The notes beneath the pieces are model-generated. The model saw only the letters and a program-made list of their open reading frames with translations, searched no databases and was not told where the DNA came from. Position numbers and translations under genes: made by a program. 64,000 bases of DNA, taken from NCBI RefSeq assembly GCF_024297065.1, contig NZ_CP101114.1, positions 868,001-932,000 of the forward strand, written 5' to 3'. The DNA comes from Bartonella harrusi (lineage in GTDB: Bacteria; Pseudomonadota; Alphaproteobacteria; Rhizobiales; Rhizobiaceae). Below, in pieces: positions 45,762-55,389 of the stretch. Within the stretch, counting starts at the first letter, position 1, and every line of letters begins with the position of its first letter.

Positions 45762-47024
45762 ATGAGACGTGTTGTTGTTACTGGTTTAGGATTGGTATCC
45801 CCATTAGCTGGTGATGTCGAATATAGTTGGAAACGACTTCTTGAAGGGAAGAGTGGTGTTCGGCGCATTACTGAATTTGATGTATCCGATTTGGCATGTC
45901 AGATTGCTGCCCGTATCCCTTTGGGTGATGGAACAGATGGTACGTATAATGCCGATTTACATATGGCGTCCAATGAGCAGCGTAAAGTTGATGCATTTAT
46001 TGTTTATGCAATAGCTGCTGCTGATCAAGCACTTTCAGATGCTGAGTGGTTCCCCAACAGTGATGAAGATCAAGTTTGTACAGGTGTATTAATTGGTTCG
46101 GGTATTGGCGGCATTGAAGGTATCGTTGAGGCTGGTTATACGCTTCGTGATAAAGGTCCACGACGTGTTTCTCCTTTTTTCATTCCAGGACGTTTGATTA
46201 ATCTTGCTTCTGGTTATGTGTCTATTAAATATGGTTTGCGCGGTCCCAATCATTCGGTTGTAACGGCTTGTTCGACAGGTGCACATGCAATTGGTGATGC
46301 CGCGCGTTTGATTGCTTTGGGTGATGCAGATGTCATGGTAGCAGGTGGTACTGAATCTCCGATCAATCGAATATCTCTTGCTGGTTTTTCAGCTTGCAGA
46401 GCGCTTTCTACTTGTCGTAATGATGATCCTGAGCGAGCATCACGCCCTTATGATACTGATCGTGATGGTTTTGTGATGGGTGAGGGAGCCGGAATTATCG
46501 TTTTAGAAGAACTTGAGCACGCAAAAAAACGCGGTGCGCGTATTTACGCTGAGATCATTGGTTACGGTTTATCTGGTGATGCTTATCACATTACTGCACC
46601 TTCAGAGAGTGGTGAAGGTGCGCAGCGTAGTATGATGGCTGCTCTTAAGCGTGCACAGGTAAATGTAAGCGAACTTGATTATATTAATGCCCATGGGACT
46701 TCAACAATGGCTGATACCATAGAGTTAGCAGCTGTTGAGCGTGTTTTAGGGCATTATGCATCACAAGTATCCATGTCATCAACAAAGTCATCTGTGGGGC
46801 ATTTACTTGGTGCGGCTGGTGCCGCTGAGGCCATTTTTTGTGTTTTAGCTATACGAGATAATATAGCTCCAGCAACACTTAATCTTGATAATCCATCCAT
46901 GGAAACGAAGATTGACCTTGTTCCACATAAACCGCGCGAGCGAAAAATTAATACGATTCTTTCCAATTCTTTTGGATTTGGTGGTACGAATGCATCTTTA
47001 GTGATGCGGCGCTTTGGGGAATAA
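45762..47024 (+). CDS. fabF: 3-oxoacyl-ACP synthase II FabF
   Basis: This 420-residue condensing enzyme elongates acyl-ACP with malonyl-ACP. Family features are the N-terminal 'RRVVVTGLGLVSPLA', the active-site Cys in 'VTACSTGAHAIG', the two catalytic His in 'NAHGTSTMA' and 'SVGHLLGAAGA', and the C-terminal 'NSFGFGGTNASLV'. The length is that of alphaproteobacterial FabF. It lies 100 bases after acpP, beyond a terminator. Intact. Confidence 0.97.
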   Translation: MRRVVVTGLGLVSPLAGDVEYSWKRLLEGKSGVRRITEFDVSDLACQIAARIPLGDGTDGTYNADLHMASNEQRKVDAFIVYAIAAADQALSDAEWFPNSDEDQVCTGVLIGSGIGGIEGIVEAGYTLRDKGPRRVSPFFIPGRLINLASGYVSIKYGLRGPNHSVVTACSTGAHAIGDAARLIALGDADVMVAGGTESPINRISLAGFSACRALSTCRNDDPERASRPYDTDRDGFVMGEGAGIIVLEELEHAKKRGARIYAEIIGYGLSGDAYHITAPSESGEGAQRSMMAALKRAQVNVSELDYINAHGTSTMADTIELAAVERVLGHYASQVSMSSTKSSVGHLLGAAGAAEAIFCVLAIRDNIAPATLNLDNPSMETKIDLVPHKPRERKINTILSNSFGFGGTNASLVMRRFGE

Positions 47025-47152
47025 AACTCCTTTTTTTGTTTCTGAGTTTTCTACTTTGTAGAGATATAAGTGAGAAATGTGCGCTATGATATTTAAAAGT
47101 TTCAAGGCTAAGAGTTGTGTTCGATGTGAGAAATGGAAAATCATGAAAGGAT

Positions 47153-48223
47153 GTGAATGATTCTTCTACAGGTCATCTCACAGAGAATGATATGTTAGCA
47201 CATAAGAAACAAAAGAAGTCATCTATCGTAAGGAATCCCTTGGTCATTCTTGGTCACTTTTTTTTAATGCTCATGATGGTTATTATTTTAGCCATAAGTA
47301 TTCCTCTTTATATTGGAAAAAGTATTTTTGAGGGAAAAGGTGTGACAGAAGAAGAACAGGTTGTTCTTATCTCTCCTGGAACAGGGATTCGTAAAATTGC
47401 TTCGCTACTTGAAAAGCGTGGTCTTATTCGGTCAGCTGACGTTTTTGTTTATGGGGTTGGATACCATCAAAAAACAACACATCTTAAAGCAGGTGAATAT
47501 TTAATTCCAGCGCATGCTTCGATGCGGGATATTATGGATATTCTCGTGAAAGGCAAATCTATTGAATATACCTTTACAGTACCAGAGGGGTTGACTGTTC
47601 AACAAGTCTTTGATCGATTAGCCGCTAATGACATTTTAATTGGGGATCTGCCGAAAGTTTTACCTCCAGAAGGCAGTTTAATGACGGATACAGTTCGTTT
47701 TATTCGTGGAACAACGCGTAAAGAAATTATTAACAGATTGCGTGAAGGACAGACAAAATTAATCCATGCTATATGGGCTACGCGCTCACCTGATTTACCA
47801 ATCAAATCCATTGAGGAATTTGTTATATTGGCCTCGATTGTTGAGAAGGAAACAGGAATTGCAGCAGAGAGATCGAAAGTTGCTGCGGTGTTTTATAACC
47901 GTCTTGCAAAACATATGCGTCTTCAGTCTGATCCGACAGTTATTTATGGTCTCTTTGGTGGAAGAGGAATACCATCTGGTCGTGCCATTTATCGTTCAGA
48001 TCTTGAAAAGAAAACACCCTATAATACTTATAAAATTAATGGTTTGCCCCCAACGGCTATTGCAAATCCAGGGAAGGACTCGTTGCAAGCGGTGGCACAT
48101 TCGCCAAGCAGTGATGTGCTCTATTTCGTAGCTGATGGTTCGGGAGGGCATGTTTTTTCTAGAACTTTAGAGGAACATAATGAGAATGTTCGCAAGTGGC
48201 GTGCATTAAAGACAACGCATTAG
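47153..48223 (+). CDS. mltG: endolytic murein transglycosylase MltG
   Basis: This 356-residue membrane-anchored enzyme cleaves nascent glycan strands and so limits their length. It has one N-terminal membrane helix (about residues 30-55), a LysM-like segment ('ISPGTGIRKIASLLEKRGLI') and the YceG domain with the catalytic Glu in 'VEKETG' preceded by 'ASI', then 'VFYNRL...MRLQSDPTVIYG' and 'YNTY...GLPPTAIANPG', all characteristic. GTG 47153 is the first start; ATG 47192 is an alternative. It follows fabF, as in many Rhizobiales. The yicC gene often found next is absent here. Confidence 0.93.
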   Translation: MNDSSTGHLTENDMLAHKKQKKSSIVRNPLVILGHFFLMLMMVIILAISIPLYIGKSIFEGKGVTEEEQVVLISPGTGIRKIASLLEKRGLIRSADVFVYGVGYHQKTTHLKAGEYLIPAHASMRDIMDILVKGKSIEYTFTVPEGLTVQQVFDRLAANDILIGDLPKVLPPEGSLMTDTVRFIRGTTRKEIINRLREGQTKLIHAIWATRSPDLPIKSIEEFVILASIVEKETGIAAERSKVAAVFYNRLAKHMRLQSDPTVIYGLFGGRGIPSGRAIYRSDLEKKTPYNTYKINGLPPTAIANPGKDSLQAVAHSPSSDVLYFVADGSGGHVFSRTLEEHNENVRKWRALKTTH

Positions 48224-48285
48224 TTTTTTGAGACTGTAGAAAATGTATTCTTGAAGTTTGTAGGAAAGTAAAAAAGCAGAGCAGT

Positions 48286-48953
48286 ATGATGACATTCTTT
48301 GAGGATGAGTTAGGTACTAAAAAAAAGAACAGCGTCGTGGTTTTTTATTTATTCTCTCTTCACCTTCGGGAGCAGGTAAATCAACGCTTTCTCGGTTACT
48401 CTTGAAAGAGGGACAATTAGAGCTTTCTGTCAGTATGACAACACGGCAAAGGCGTCCCAGTGAGGTAGACGGCCTTCATTATCATTTTATTTCAAAGAAA
48501 GAGTTTGAACGAAAACGCGATAATGATGAGTTTATTGAATGGGCAGAAGTTCATGGAAATTATTACGGAACGTTACGTGAAAGTGTTGAAAATGTGTTAA
48601 AAGCTGGACGCGATATGTTATTCGATATTGATTATCAAGGTACAGAACAGCTTCAAAAAAAAATGCTAGGGGATACTGTCTCTGTTTTTATTCTTCCTCC
48701 ATCAATGAAAGAGCTTATTTCGCGTTTGCATCGTCGAGCAGAAGACAGTCAAGATGTCATTAATTTACGATTGAAGAATGCACGAACGGAAATGCAACAT
48801 TGGCGTTCTTATGATTATGTTGTTATCAATGAGGATTTAAATCAATCCATGTCGCTTATTAAAGCGATTTATTTAGCCGAAACAGCAAAACGTGAGAGAA
48901 ATTCTTTTCTAGAATCTTTTATTGGTGGGCTTATTACTGAAGAGGTTAATTAA
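48286..48953 (+). pseudogene. gmk: guanylate kinase Gmk with an apparent one-base frameshift
   Basis: Guanylate kinase phosphorylates GMP and is normally essential. The P-loop '[10 protein letters not shown]' (around 48355-48385), '[19 protein letters not shown]' GMP-binding region, '[12 protein letters not shown]' and lid 'RLHRRAEDS' are all present, but the frame containing them has a TAA at about 48317 and no usable start before the P-loop. ATG 48286 lies in another frame, and a run of eight A (48319-48326) separates them. Nine A would join both into a normal ~222-residue enzyme. A sequencing error or transcriptional slippage is more likely than gene loss. Confidence 0.85.
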
Positions 48954-49039
48954 TATTTTGTTATTTTAAAAAGTGATAAATAAACAAATGAATATTATTG
49001 TTTGTACAACAGCAAAAACGGATAATAAAGTTATGCTTT

Positions 49040-49870
49040 TTAGATCAATAAATTAGCTAAAGTGATAAATTCAGAAATTGAAAGTGTTTCAGCGCGGCGT
49101 GTCCCATCAATTCCGGCTTTTCCTAGAAGCATTTCTCCTCCAACTGGTTTAAGATTTTGACGAAGCATTTTTCGTTTTTGTCCAAAAGCAATTTTTGTAA
49201 TAAAGCTTAGATTTTTCGTAGAGCAGCAAAGAGGTTCTGTTCGTGGAATGATATGAACAACCGAAGAAATTATTTTAGGGGCTGGTATAAAGGCCTGAGG
49301 AGGTACATCAAAAGCAATTTTAGCAATGGTACGCCAGCCAGTTAAGACACTAAGACGTCCATAATGTGTGGATTGAGGTGTTGCTGTAATACGTTTTGCT
49401 ACTTCTCGTTGAAACATTAATGTCATTGATTCATAAAAAGGAGGCCACGGTTCAGCCAACAGCCAATTTAATAAGAGTTGTGTTCCAATATTATAGGGAA
49501 GATTGGCAATAATGCGTGGTTTTTCTAAAGATTTTTCAAAGAGTTTTGAAAAATCTTGCTTCAGCGCATCATTACAAATCAGTTTTAGTTTTTGCGGATA
49601 ATGTTTTTCTAGCTCTAAGAGAGCAGGTATACAGCGCTCATCGCGCTCTATAGCTGTTACCATAGCACCCTTTGCAAGCAAAGCACGTGTCAAACCACCA
49701 GGACCAGGGCCGACTTCAATAACAGGTTTTCCTTCAAGATTTCCTGCTTGATGCGCAATTTTAGATGTGAGATTAAGATCAAAAAGGAAATTTTGCCCCA
49801 AGGATTTATGAGCTTGCAATCCGTACATATTAATAACCTCACGCAGAGGAGGAAGATTATCTATTTGCAT
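49040..49870 (-). CDS. rsmA: 16S rRNA dimethyladenosine transferase RsmA (KsgA)
   Basis: This 276-residue enzyme dimethylates two adjacent adenines in the 3' hairpin of 16S rRNA. Diagnostic segments are '[10 protein letters not shown]' near the N-terminus, the SAM-binding '[16 protein letters not shown]', acidic 'AIERDERC', 'NDALKQDF' and the catalytic '[15 protein letters not shown]'. The start at ATG 49870 (MQIDNLPP) fits the family; the frame extends upstream within pdxA. It overlaps the 3' end of pdxA by 14 bases. It is the last gene of the minus-strand lptF-to-rsmA run and converges on gmk. Confidence 0.95.
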   Translation of the reverse strand: MQIDNLPPLREVINMYGLQAHKSLGQNFLFDLNLTSKIAHQAGNLEGKPVIEVGPGPGGLTRALLAKGAMVTAIERDERCIPALLELEKHYPQKLKLICNDALKQDFSKLFEKSLEKPRIIANLPYNIGTQLLLNWLLAEPWPPFYESMTLMFQREVAKRITATPQSTHYGRLSVLTGWRTIAKIAFDVPPQAFIPAPKIISSVVHIIPRTEPLCCSTKNLSFITKIAFGQKRKMLRQNLKPVGGEMLLGKAGIDGTRRAETLSISEFITLANLLI

Positions 49871-50870
49871 GAAAATTACTGTCCGCAAGTTGATTTGCAA
49901 GTTTAAGAGCAGAAATAAAGCTTTCAGGAGAGGCAATTCCTTTATCGGCAATATCAAAAGCAGTTCCGTGATCTGGAGAAGTACGAATAAAAGGTAGTCC
50001 TAAAGTGATGTTGACGGTGGTATCAAAGTCCAGTGTCTTAACAGGAATAAGAGCTTGATCATGATACATACAAAGAGCAACATCATATCTCTTTCTTGCA
50101 GATTTATGGAACATCGTATCGGCAGGTAATGGACCTATAACATTGAGTCCTTTCTTTTTAAGATATTCAATAGCGGGGATAATAATTGCAATCTCTTCTT
50201 TTCCCATTGTACCTTTTTCTCCCGCATGAGGATTAAGTCCAGCAACAGCAAGACGGGGTGAAGTTATTTTAAAGCGTGTTCTTAAGTCACGTTCAGTAAT
50301 AAGTGCCGTTTGAATGATGAGCTCGCGCGTAAGGTATGAAGGAACTTTTTTGAATGGAATATGAACAGTAATGGGAACTGTCTTTAATCGAGATCCTGAT
50401 AACATCATAACCGGATGATAACATTTATGCGAGTTTTGATAAGCCAAATCGGCTAAAAACTCTGTATGACCTGGAAATTCAAATCCAGCATCGTAAAGGT
50501 TTTTTTTTGCAATAGGACAAGTAACAAGTGCACATGCATAGCCACTTTGGATCAATTGAACGCTACGTTTAATCGCTTCAATTATTCCAGCAGCATTCTT
50601 TGGTGAAGGTAAGCCTAGTTGATCACTTTGTCGATTTTCTAGTGGTATTACAGGAAGAGCGGCTTGAAAATTTTTTACAGGATTATCTATAGAAACAGAT
50701 TCTACTTCAACATTAATTCGTAAAAAATGAGCACGCGCACGAATGACATCTGGATCAGCGAGAAGAACAAAAGGCGGAATTTGACGCGTAACACGTAAAT
50801 TCCAAGCTTTTAGTGCTATTTCAGGACCAATACCAGAAGGGTCACCACTACTAACAATAAGTGCAGCCAT
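49857..50870 (-). CDS. pdxA: 4-hydroxythreonine-4-phosphate dehydrogenase PdxA
   Basis: This 337-residue enzyme of the pyridoxal-phosphate route oxidises 4-phosphohydroxy-L-threonine. Motifs are '[13 protein letters not shown]' at the start, the metal-binding His in 'FPGHTEFLA', '[14 protein letters not shown]', the second set in '[11 protein letters not shown]' and the substrate-binding '[12 protein letters not shown]'. The start ATG overlaps the surA stop by one base (TAATG), so the genes are coupled. Length normal and intact. Confidence 0.96.
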   Translation of the reverse strand: MAALIVSSGDPSGIGPEIALKAWNLRVTRQIPPFVLLADPDVIRARAHFLRINVEVESVSIDNPVKNFQAALPVIPLENRQSDQLGLPSPKNAAGIIEAIKRSVQLIQSGYACALVTCPIAKKNLYDAGFEFPGHTEFLADLAYQNSHKCYHPVMMLSGSRLKTVPITVHIPFKKVPSYLTRELIIQTALITERDLRTRFKITSPRLAVAGLNPHAGEKGTMGKEEIAIIIPAIEYLKKKGLNVIGPLPADTMFHKSARKRYDVALCMYHDQALIPVKTLDFDTTVNITLGLPFIRTSPDHGTAFDIADKGIASPESFISALKLANQLADSNFHANR

Positions 50871-51826
50871 TATGAGTTTTGAATACGTGCTGACTTCCGC
50901 AATTCTTCTAAATATTTTTCGCTTAATTTCTCAAGTTTTTGTGGGCTCTTTTGTTTATTATCTTGAATGGAAAATATCAGCCGAGCCACGTAATCATCAG
51001 AAACTCTTTTGATTTTGCAGACAGCAACCGCTTCAATTCCATCAGATGTTTCTTGGAATTTTGTCATTTTTCCAGCAGGTGTTGCAAGGATGGCCTGCTC
51101 CCATGCACTGGGAAGTTGGGGTTCAAGAAATTTTCCCAAGTGACGGATAGTAACATCTAAAATGCTTCTCGCTTGATTTCGTGCATTAGCACATCCCCGA
51201 AAATGTGCGCGAAAATTGTTTGCTTCTCTTTGACGTTTTGCAAAGATTTCTGAACGAAGGTGTGCAGGAATAACAAAAACAATTCGCTGGAGTGTATATT
51301 CATTGGTTGAAGGTTTAACTCCACCATTTTTTAATATTCTGCGGACAGCTTCTTGTTCTGTAACCATACTTGTTTCGGCTTGATAGCGTGCATTAACAAG
51401 ACGCCCCCATCCTATTTGTCCACGGATGTAATCTTTAAAGTGTTGCACTGTGATATCGTTTTGAATCAGAATTTGGTCGAGCTGTTCAATGGTCATATTA
51501 TTTTGCGTTGCAAAATTTTCAAAAGCACTGTCAACCTCATCATTACTTACCTCAATATTTCTGCGCTTTATTTCGATATTTTTGAGAGTTTCATTGATAA
51601 GATCAGTTTTAGCCTGTGCAAGAAGATTACCTTGTTTTTGTTGGAGTCTGAGAAAAGCAGCACGTCTTTGAATATCGTAGTTTGTGATAGGACTACCGTT
51701 GACTGTGACAACAATGACAGTCTGTGCGAAAACCGGTGAAATTAAAAATCCCCTTATCAGCATGTTGCTTGCGCTCAAAGATGCAATACAAAGTAAAGCA
51801 AGAATACGCTTTTTCAATTTATTCAT
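50870..51826 (-). CDS. surA: SurA-like periplasmic chaperone / peptidylprolyl isomerase
   Basis: This 318-residue exported protein has an N-terminal signal ('ILALLCIASLSAS', cleaved near 'VFAQT'). The SurA N-terminal chaperone domain begins with 'VVTVNGSPITNYDIQRRAAFLRL', followed by helices with 'EIKRRNIEVSNDEVD.AFE' and 'YIRGQIGWGRLV'. A parvulin-like domain follows but lacks obvious catalytic motifs and is divergent, so chaperone activity may dominate. It lies between lptD and pdxA, the classical imp-surA-pdxA-ksgA order, and helps fold outer-membrane proteins such as LptD. Confidence 0.9.
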   Translation of the reverse strand: MNKLKKRILALLCIASLSASNMLIRGFLISPVFAQTVIVVTVNGSPITNYDIQRRAAFLRLQQKQGNLLAQAKTDLINETLKNIEIKRRNIEVSNDEVDSAFENFATQNNMTIEQLDQILIQNDITVQHFKDYIRGQIGWGRLVNARYQAETSMVTEQEAVRRILKNGGVKPSTNEYTLQRIVFVIPAHLRSEIFAKRQREANNFRAHFRGCANARNQARSILDVTIRHLGKFLEPQLPSAWEQAILATPAGKMTKFQETSDGIEAVAVCKIKRVSDDYVARLIFSIQDNKQKSPQKLEKLSEKYLEELRKSARIQNS

Positions 51827-51928
51827 GTAAATAGGCCTTCGCGTTATTTATTAATTTTCATCAACTACTTAAAATATACGTTTTTTTTCATAAAAACAAT
51901 AATAAGTTAAATTGCTTATACATTCTCT
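51827..51928. promoter_or_regulatory. lptD-surA intergenic spacer
   Basis: About 100 bases with AT-rich runs (AAAAAAAACG on the minus strand) separate lptD from surA. It may hold a secondary promoter for surA-pdxA-rsmA. No clear terminator. Confidence 0.25.
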
Positions 51929-54298
51929 TTATAAATCTAATTTTGCCTTTTTTCCAATATCCGCAATTGTCCGTAATGAAAGAGAAAAATTAAAGTTTCG
52001 CAAAGGTGTTTTCTTTCTTGGAGTGTTTATTTGCTGATAACCGAATGTTAGCCCAAAACATTCATCTGTGTAGTTTAAGCTGATTCCTCGTTTTACGAAT
52101 GTGCCAGATACCAAGTCATAACCGGCATTGCTATTAATAAACCAATAGTTAGCCAGTTTCATACCAGTTTGAAAAGAAATTTCTTGTCGCTCTTGTGGAT
52201 ATTCATAATCTGGTTGGCTAGCAATATAGGCATACTGTATAGCCACCGCCAAATTTTGCCATTTCTGTGATGCTTCAATTTCACTACGGCGGATTTTTCC
52301 AGTTTTTTTATCAAAACGTCCACGAGCTTCTAGGGCAAAACCACTCTTATGGTTTGCACCAAGCATTGCAACATAATCTGAACGTGCCACTTCGAGACTG
52401 GAATGAATACCAACATTAACAAAATCCTTTTTTGCAAAAGAATTTTTTCCTGCCAAATGAAAGGACTGTCCAAAAAGACCATAAAGAGACCAACTATTAT
52501 CAAAACTTCCAGAATATCTAAAACCTATATTGGCTCTTGTCCCACCTTCTACACGGTCATAACCAGAGAACTTATCGCGTTGAAAGAGGGTGGTTGCATC
52601 AAAGATAAAACTTTGCGCATCTTCATTAGGGATTTGTCCGATATATTTTTCATCATTGCGTATAAAAATTTGTGCGGTTGGTTCTATAATATGCTTAGAA
52701 TTGCCCAACGTAAGGAGGAAGGGATAACGTAATTCTAGACCAGCAGTTGCCATGCCACGAAATGCTGTATTACGAAGAGTTGAGGGGGTGTCATTTGTTA
52801 TAAGAGTCGTATCGTTTTCATGTGTATTTGTTGTAATGATATCAGCACGTAAAGAGAGAAGAGGGGAGAATATAAGCCCATTGCCTGTGTTGAAGCGCTT
52901 TTTCCACTCCAGTTCATTTGTTAAACGAAAACTATTTCCCGCTATACCAGAAAGTCTAGCAGTGTTGAGAGGATTTCCGTTCCAGTCAGTAGCACTAAAG
53001 TCAGTATGACGACGATAGAGAGATTGTAGATTGCTATGGAAGGTAAGTTTTCCAGTATAAATTGATTCATTTGGCGTAAAAAAATAATCAATACGGGGGA
53101 GGACCCACGCTTGCTGAGAGTGGCGTTCATAAGTGGAATTATTTAAGTTCAAATCTTGAACTTTAAAATGGTAAAAACGCATATCAAAATAATTTTTTCC
53201 TGCAAGACCATTCAAATAAAGCTGAGAAATTTGTATAGGATTATCATAGTTTTCAAGTTTATAGGCACGGCTAAAATGTCGATCAGACTGTGCGAGAACA
53301 TCCCATCCATAAGTCCAGTGGGAATTAAGTCGAAAATCACCTTTTGTTGCGAGCATATAACGATTTTTATGCTGTGCATCAATCGTATCACGGTCAAAAC
53401 TTTGTGGTTTCATTTGATAGATATGAGCAAAGCGAACGTTGTAATTGCCTGTTTTAAATCGTTGACGCCATTCCCCTTCAGTTAAAAGTCCTTGTTGGGT
53501 ATAGAGAGTAGAAGAAAGTGTAAAATCATAATGAGGAGCGAGATTCCAAAAATAAGAATTTTTTATTCCCATGCCGAGATAATCAGAATAAAAAAAATGA
53601 GGTGTAAGAAGACCGCTTGCACGCTTCACAGTTGGATCATGAATTTCAAAAGTTGGAAACTTTAGAATCGGTATACCAAAAACTTCAAAACGACTATTTT
53701 CAAATCGAATTTTTTTTGTAAGGTTATTCCATATAATTTTTCTTGCTTTAATTTTCCATAACACTTCTCTCTCTGGTTTATAGGAGCAAGGTTCACAGGC
53801 TGTATAGGAGGCATTGTTGAAAATTGTAATTCCACTGTTAGTTCGTTTTGCACTTACCGCTGCAAAATGAATATTGTTGGCCGTATCAATGCGTAAGGCA
53901 TTTACGAATCCTTCGCCAAAATCTTTGGTCATATCAATTTGATTGGAATAAATTTTGTTACCATCTTTTTGAACAATTTCGACATTTCCTTGCGCGATAA
54001 TTCGCCCTGTTTTTTGATTATAGATAACTTTTTTGGCAAAAACTTTATTGTCATCATATTCGATTTGAACATTGCCTTGTGCAGAGACAGTATTATCATC
54101 ACGGTTGTAAATGAGTTCATCTGCAGAGAGTGAAAGAGGATTTACAGGATTTTGGATACGATTTTGAATAGAAGAAGGAAGGGTTTTAGCGTATACGGAA
54201 CAGGATAGAGCGACAGCTAAAATAAAAGCAATAACGCTTTTAAAAACCAGTGTACTTAATTTTCTTAAAATCGCTCTCTTACTTATTAGTGCTTTCAC
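51929..54298 (-). CDS. lptD: LPS-assembly outer-membrane protein LptD
   Basis: This 789-residue beta-barrel protein inserts lipopolysaccharide into the outer leaflet. It has a signal peptide ending near 'VYAKTLP', an N-terminal OstA/LptA-like beta-jellyroll (residues about 50-150: 'ADELIYNRDDNTVSAQGNVQIEYDD', given here as the motif region, and 'G.VEI...DG..IYS'), and a large barrel with Tyr/Trp-rich strands. Cys residues in 'YTACEPCSYKP' may take part in disulfides. It starts with GTG 54298, directly abutting the lptG stop. The order lptF-lptG-lptD-surA-pdxA-rsmA is a coherent envelope-biogenesis operon. Confidence 0.93.
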   Translation of the reverse strand: MKALISKRAILRKLSTLVFKSVIAFILAVALSCSVYAKTLPSSIQNRIQNPVNPLSLSADELIYNRDDNTVSAQGNVQIEYDDNKVFAKKVIYNQKTGRIIAQGNVEIVQKDGNKIYSNQIDMTKDFGEGFVNALRIDTANNIHFAAVSAKRTNSGITIFNNASYTACEPCSYKPEREVLWKIKARKIIWNNLTKKIRFENSRFEVFGIPILKFPTFEIHDPTVKRASGLLTPHFFYSDYLGMGIKNSYFWNLAPHYDFTLSSTLYTQQGLLTEGEWRQRFKTGNYNVRFAHIYQMKPQSFDRDTIDAQHKNRYMLATKGDFRLNSHWTYGWDVLAQSDRHFSRAYKLENYDNPIQISQLYLNGLAGKNYFDMRFYHFKVQDLNLNNSTYERHSQQAWVLPRIDYFFTPNESIYTGKLTFHSNLQSLYRRHTDFSATDWNGNPLNTARLSGIAGNSFRLTNELEWKKRFNTGNGLIFSPLLSLRADIITTNTHENDTTLITNDTPSTLRNTAFRGMATAGLELRYPFLLTLGNSKHIIEPTAQIFIRNDEKYIGQIPNEDAQSFIFDATTLFQRDKFSGYDRVEGGTRANIGFRYSGSFDNSWSLYGLFGQSFHLAGKNSFAKKDFVNVGIHSSLEVARSDYVAMLGANHKSGFALEARGRFDKKTGKIRRSEIEASQKWQNLAVAIQYAYIASQPDYEYPQERQEISFQTGMKLANYWFINSNAGYDLVSGTFVKRGISLNYTDECFGLTFGYQQINTPRKKTPLRNFNFSLSLRTIADIGKKAKLDL

Positions 54299-55389
54299 TT
54301 AGCCATCCTCTTTATGAAGGAGAAACGAGATTCCCAAAAATAATGCAATAACGACGGGTGTCCAAGCAGCAATAACGGGTGGAATATATCCAGCATTCCC
54401 AAAAGCCTGAACGAGTACGGAAATAACATAAAGCATGAAGCCCGCTATTACGCCACCAAGAATTAATGTTCCAGACTGTCCAAAACGATTAAAGTTTAAA
54501 GAGACAGTTGCTGCAATGAACGTCATTGCTACAAGGAGTGCAGGTAATGCAATCAAAGATTGTAAATACATATCAAACTTATTGGCAGAATAGCCAAATG
54601 AACGTGCAATCATAATTTTTTTGGCAATTGGTAAAATGGAATAGTTGCTGGATTTACTAAACGTTCAGTTAAAAACTCAGGTTTTAGATTTGTTTTTATT
54701 TGAAGCGTATTAAACTTTTCAGGAGGATGCCCTATTTTATAGATTGTTCCCTTTGTTAAAAGCCAAACTCCATCTGTCAATGTTGCCTTTCTCGCATTAA
54801 TCCAATTTTTGACTGTTGTATCATCGTTATATTCTACAAAGATTGCATCAATAAGAGAAAGTCCTTGATCGGTAATAGATTTAGCACCAATAGTTGTTCT
54901 ACCTGAAGGTGTACGTTGTGTTAACCATAGGATAGGCGTATCATGAAAAGATTTTAGTACATTATTACTACGCCATTCAGTCATCATTTTTTCTGCTTGA
55001 GAAAACCCCCATGCGGCAAGCGGATTCATAAGAAAAATTGAAAATAATCCAAAAAGAAAAGCTCCCAAACAAGCGGGCATAAGAAATTGCCAGGCAGAAA
55101 CACCAATTGAGCGCGTGACAACAAGTTCAAGTTTTCGATTAAGTGAGATCAGCATTACCATTGCAGAAAACAGGGCAATAAAGGGAATAAGTTGTTGCAT
55201 GATAAAAGGGATGCGTAAAACAGAGATTAAAAAGGCGTCTTTTGCCGTATAATGTGAAAGGCTGGATAGCCGGCCAGAATTTTCTGTGAAATCGATCAAA
55301 AGAGCAAGAATAAAAATCCCTCCAAAAAAATAACAGGTTATTTTAAAATAACGTATAAAAAAATATCGTCCAAGCGTCCTACCAATCAT
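54299..55389 (-). pseudogene. lptG: LPS export permease LptG split by a one-base frameshift
   Basis: LptG is an inner-membrane permease that pairs with LptF and the LptB ATPase to extract LPS. The first part (55389 to 54610) encodes the N-terminal membrane helices and periplasmic beta-jellyroll and stops after 'YQLPKKL'. The second frame (54613 to 54299) carries the last three helices, 'SANKFDMYLQSLIALPALL' to the end. Between them is a run of seven A on the coding strand (54616-54622); eight would give one protein of about 363 residues. As LPS export is essential, sequencing error or slippage-rescue is more likely than true loss. It overlaps lptF by four bases. Confidence 0.88.
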
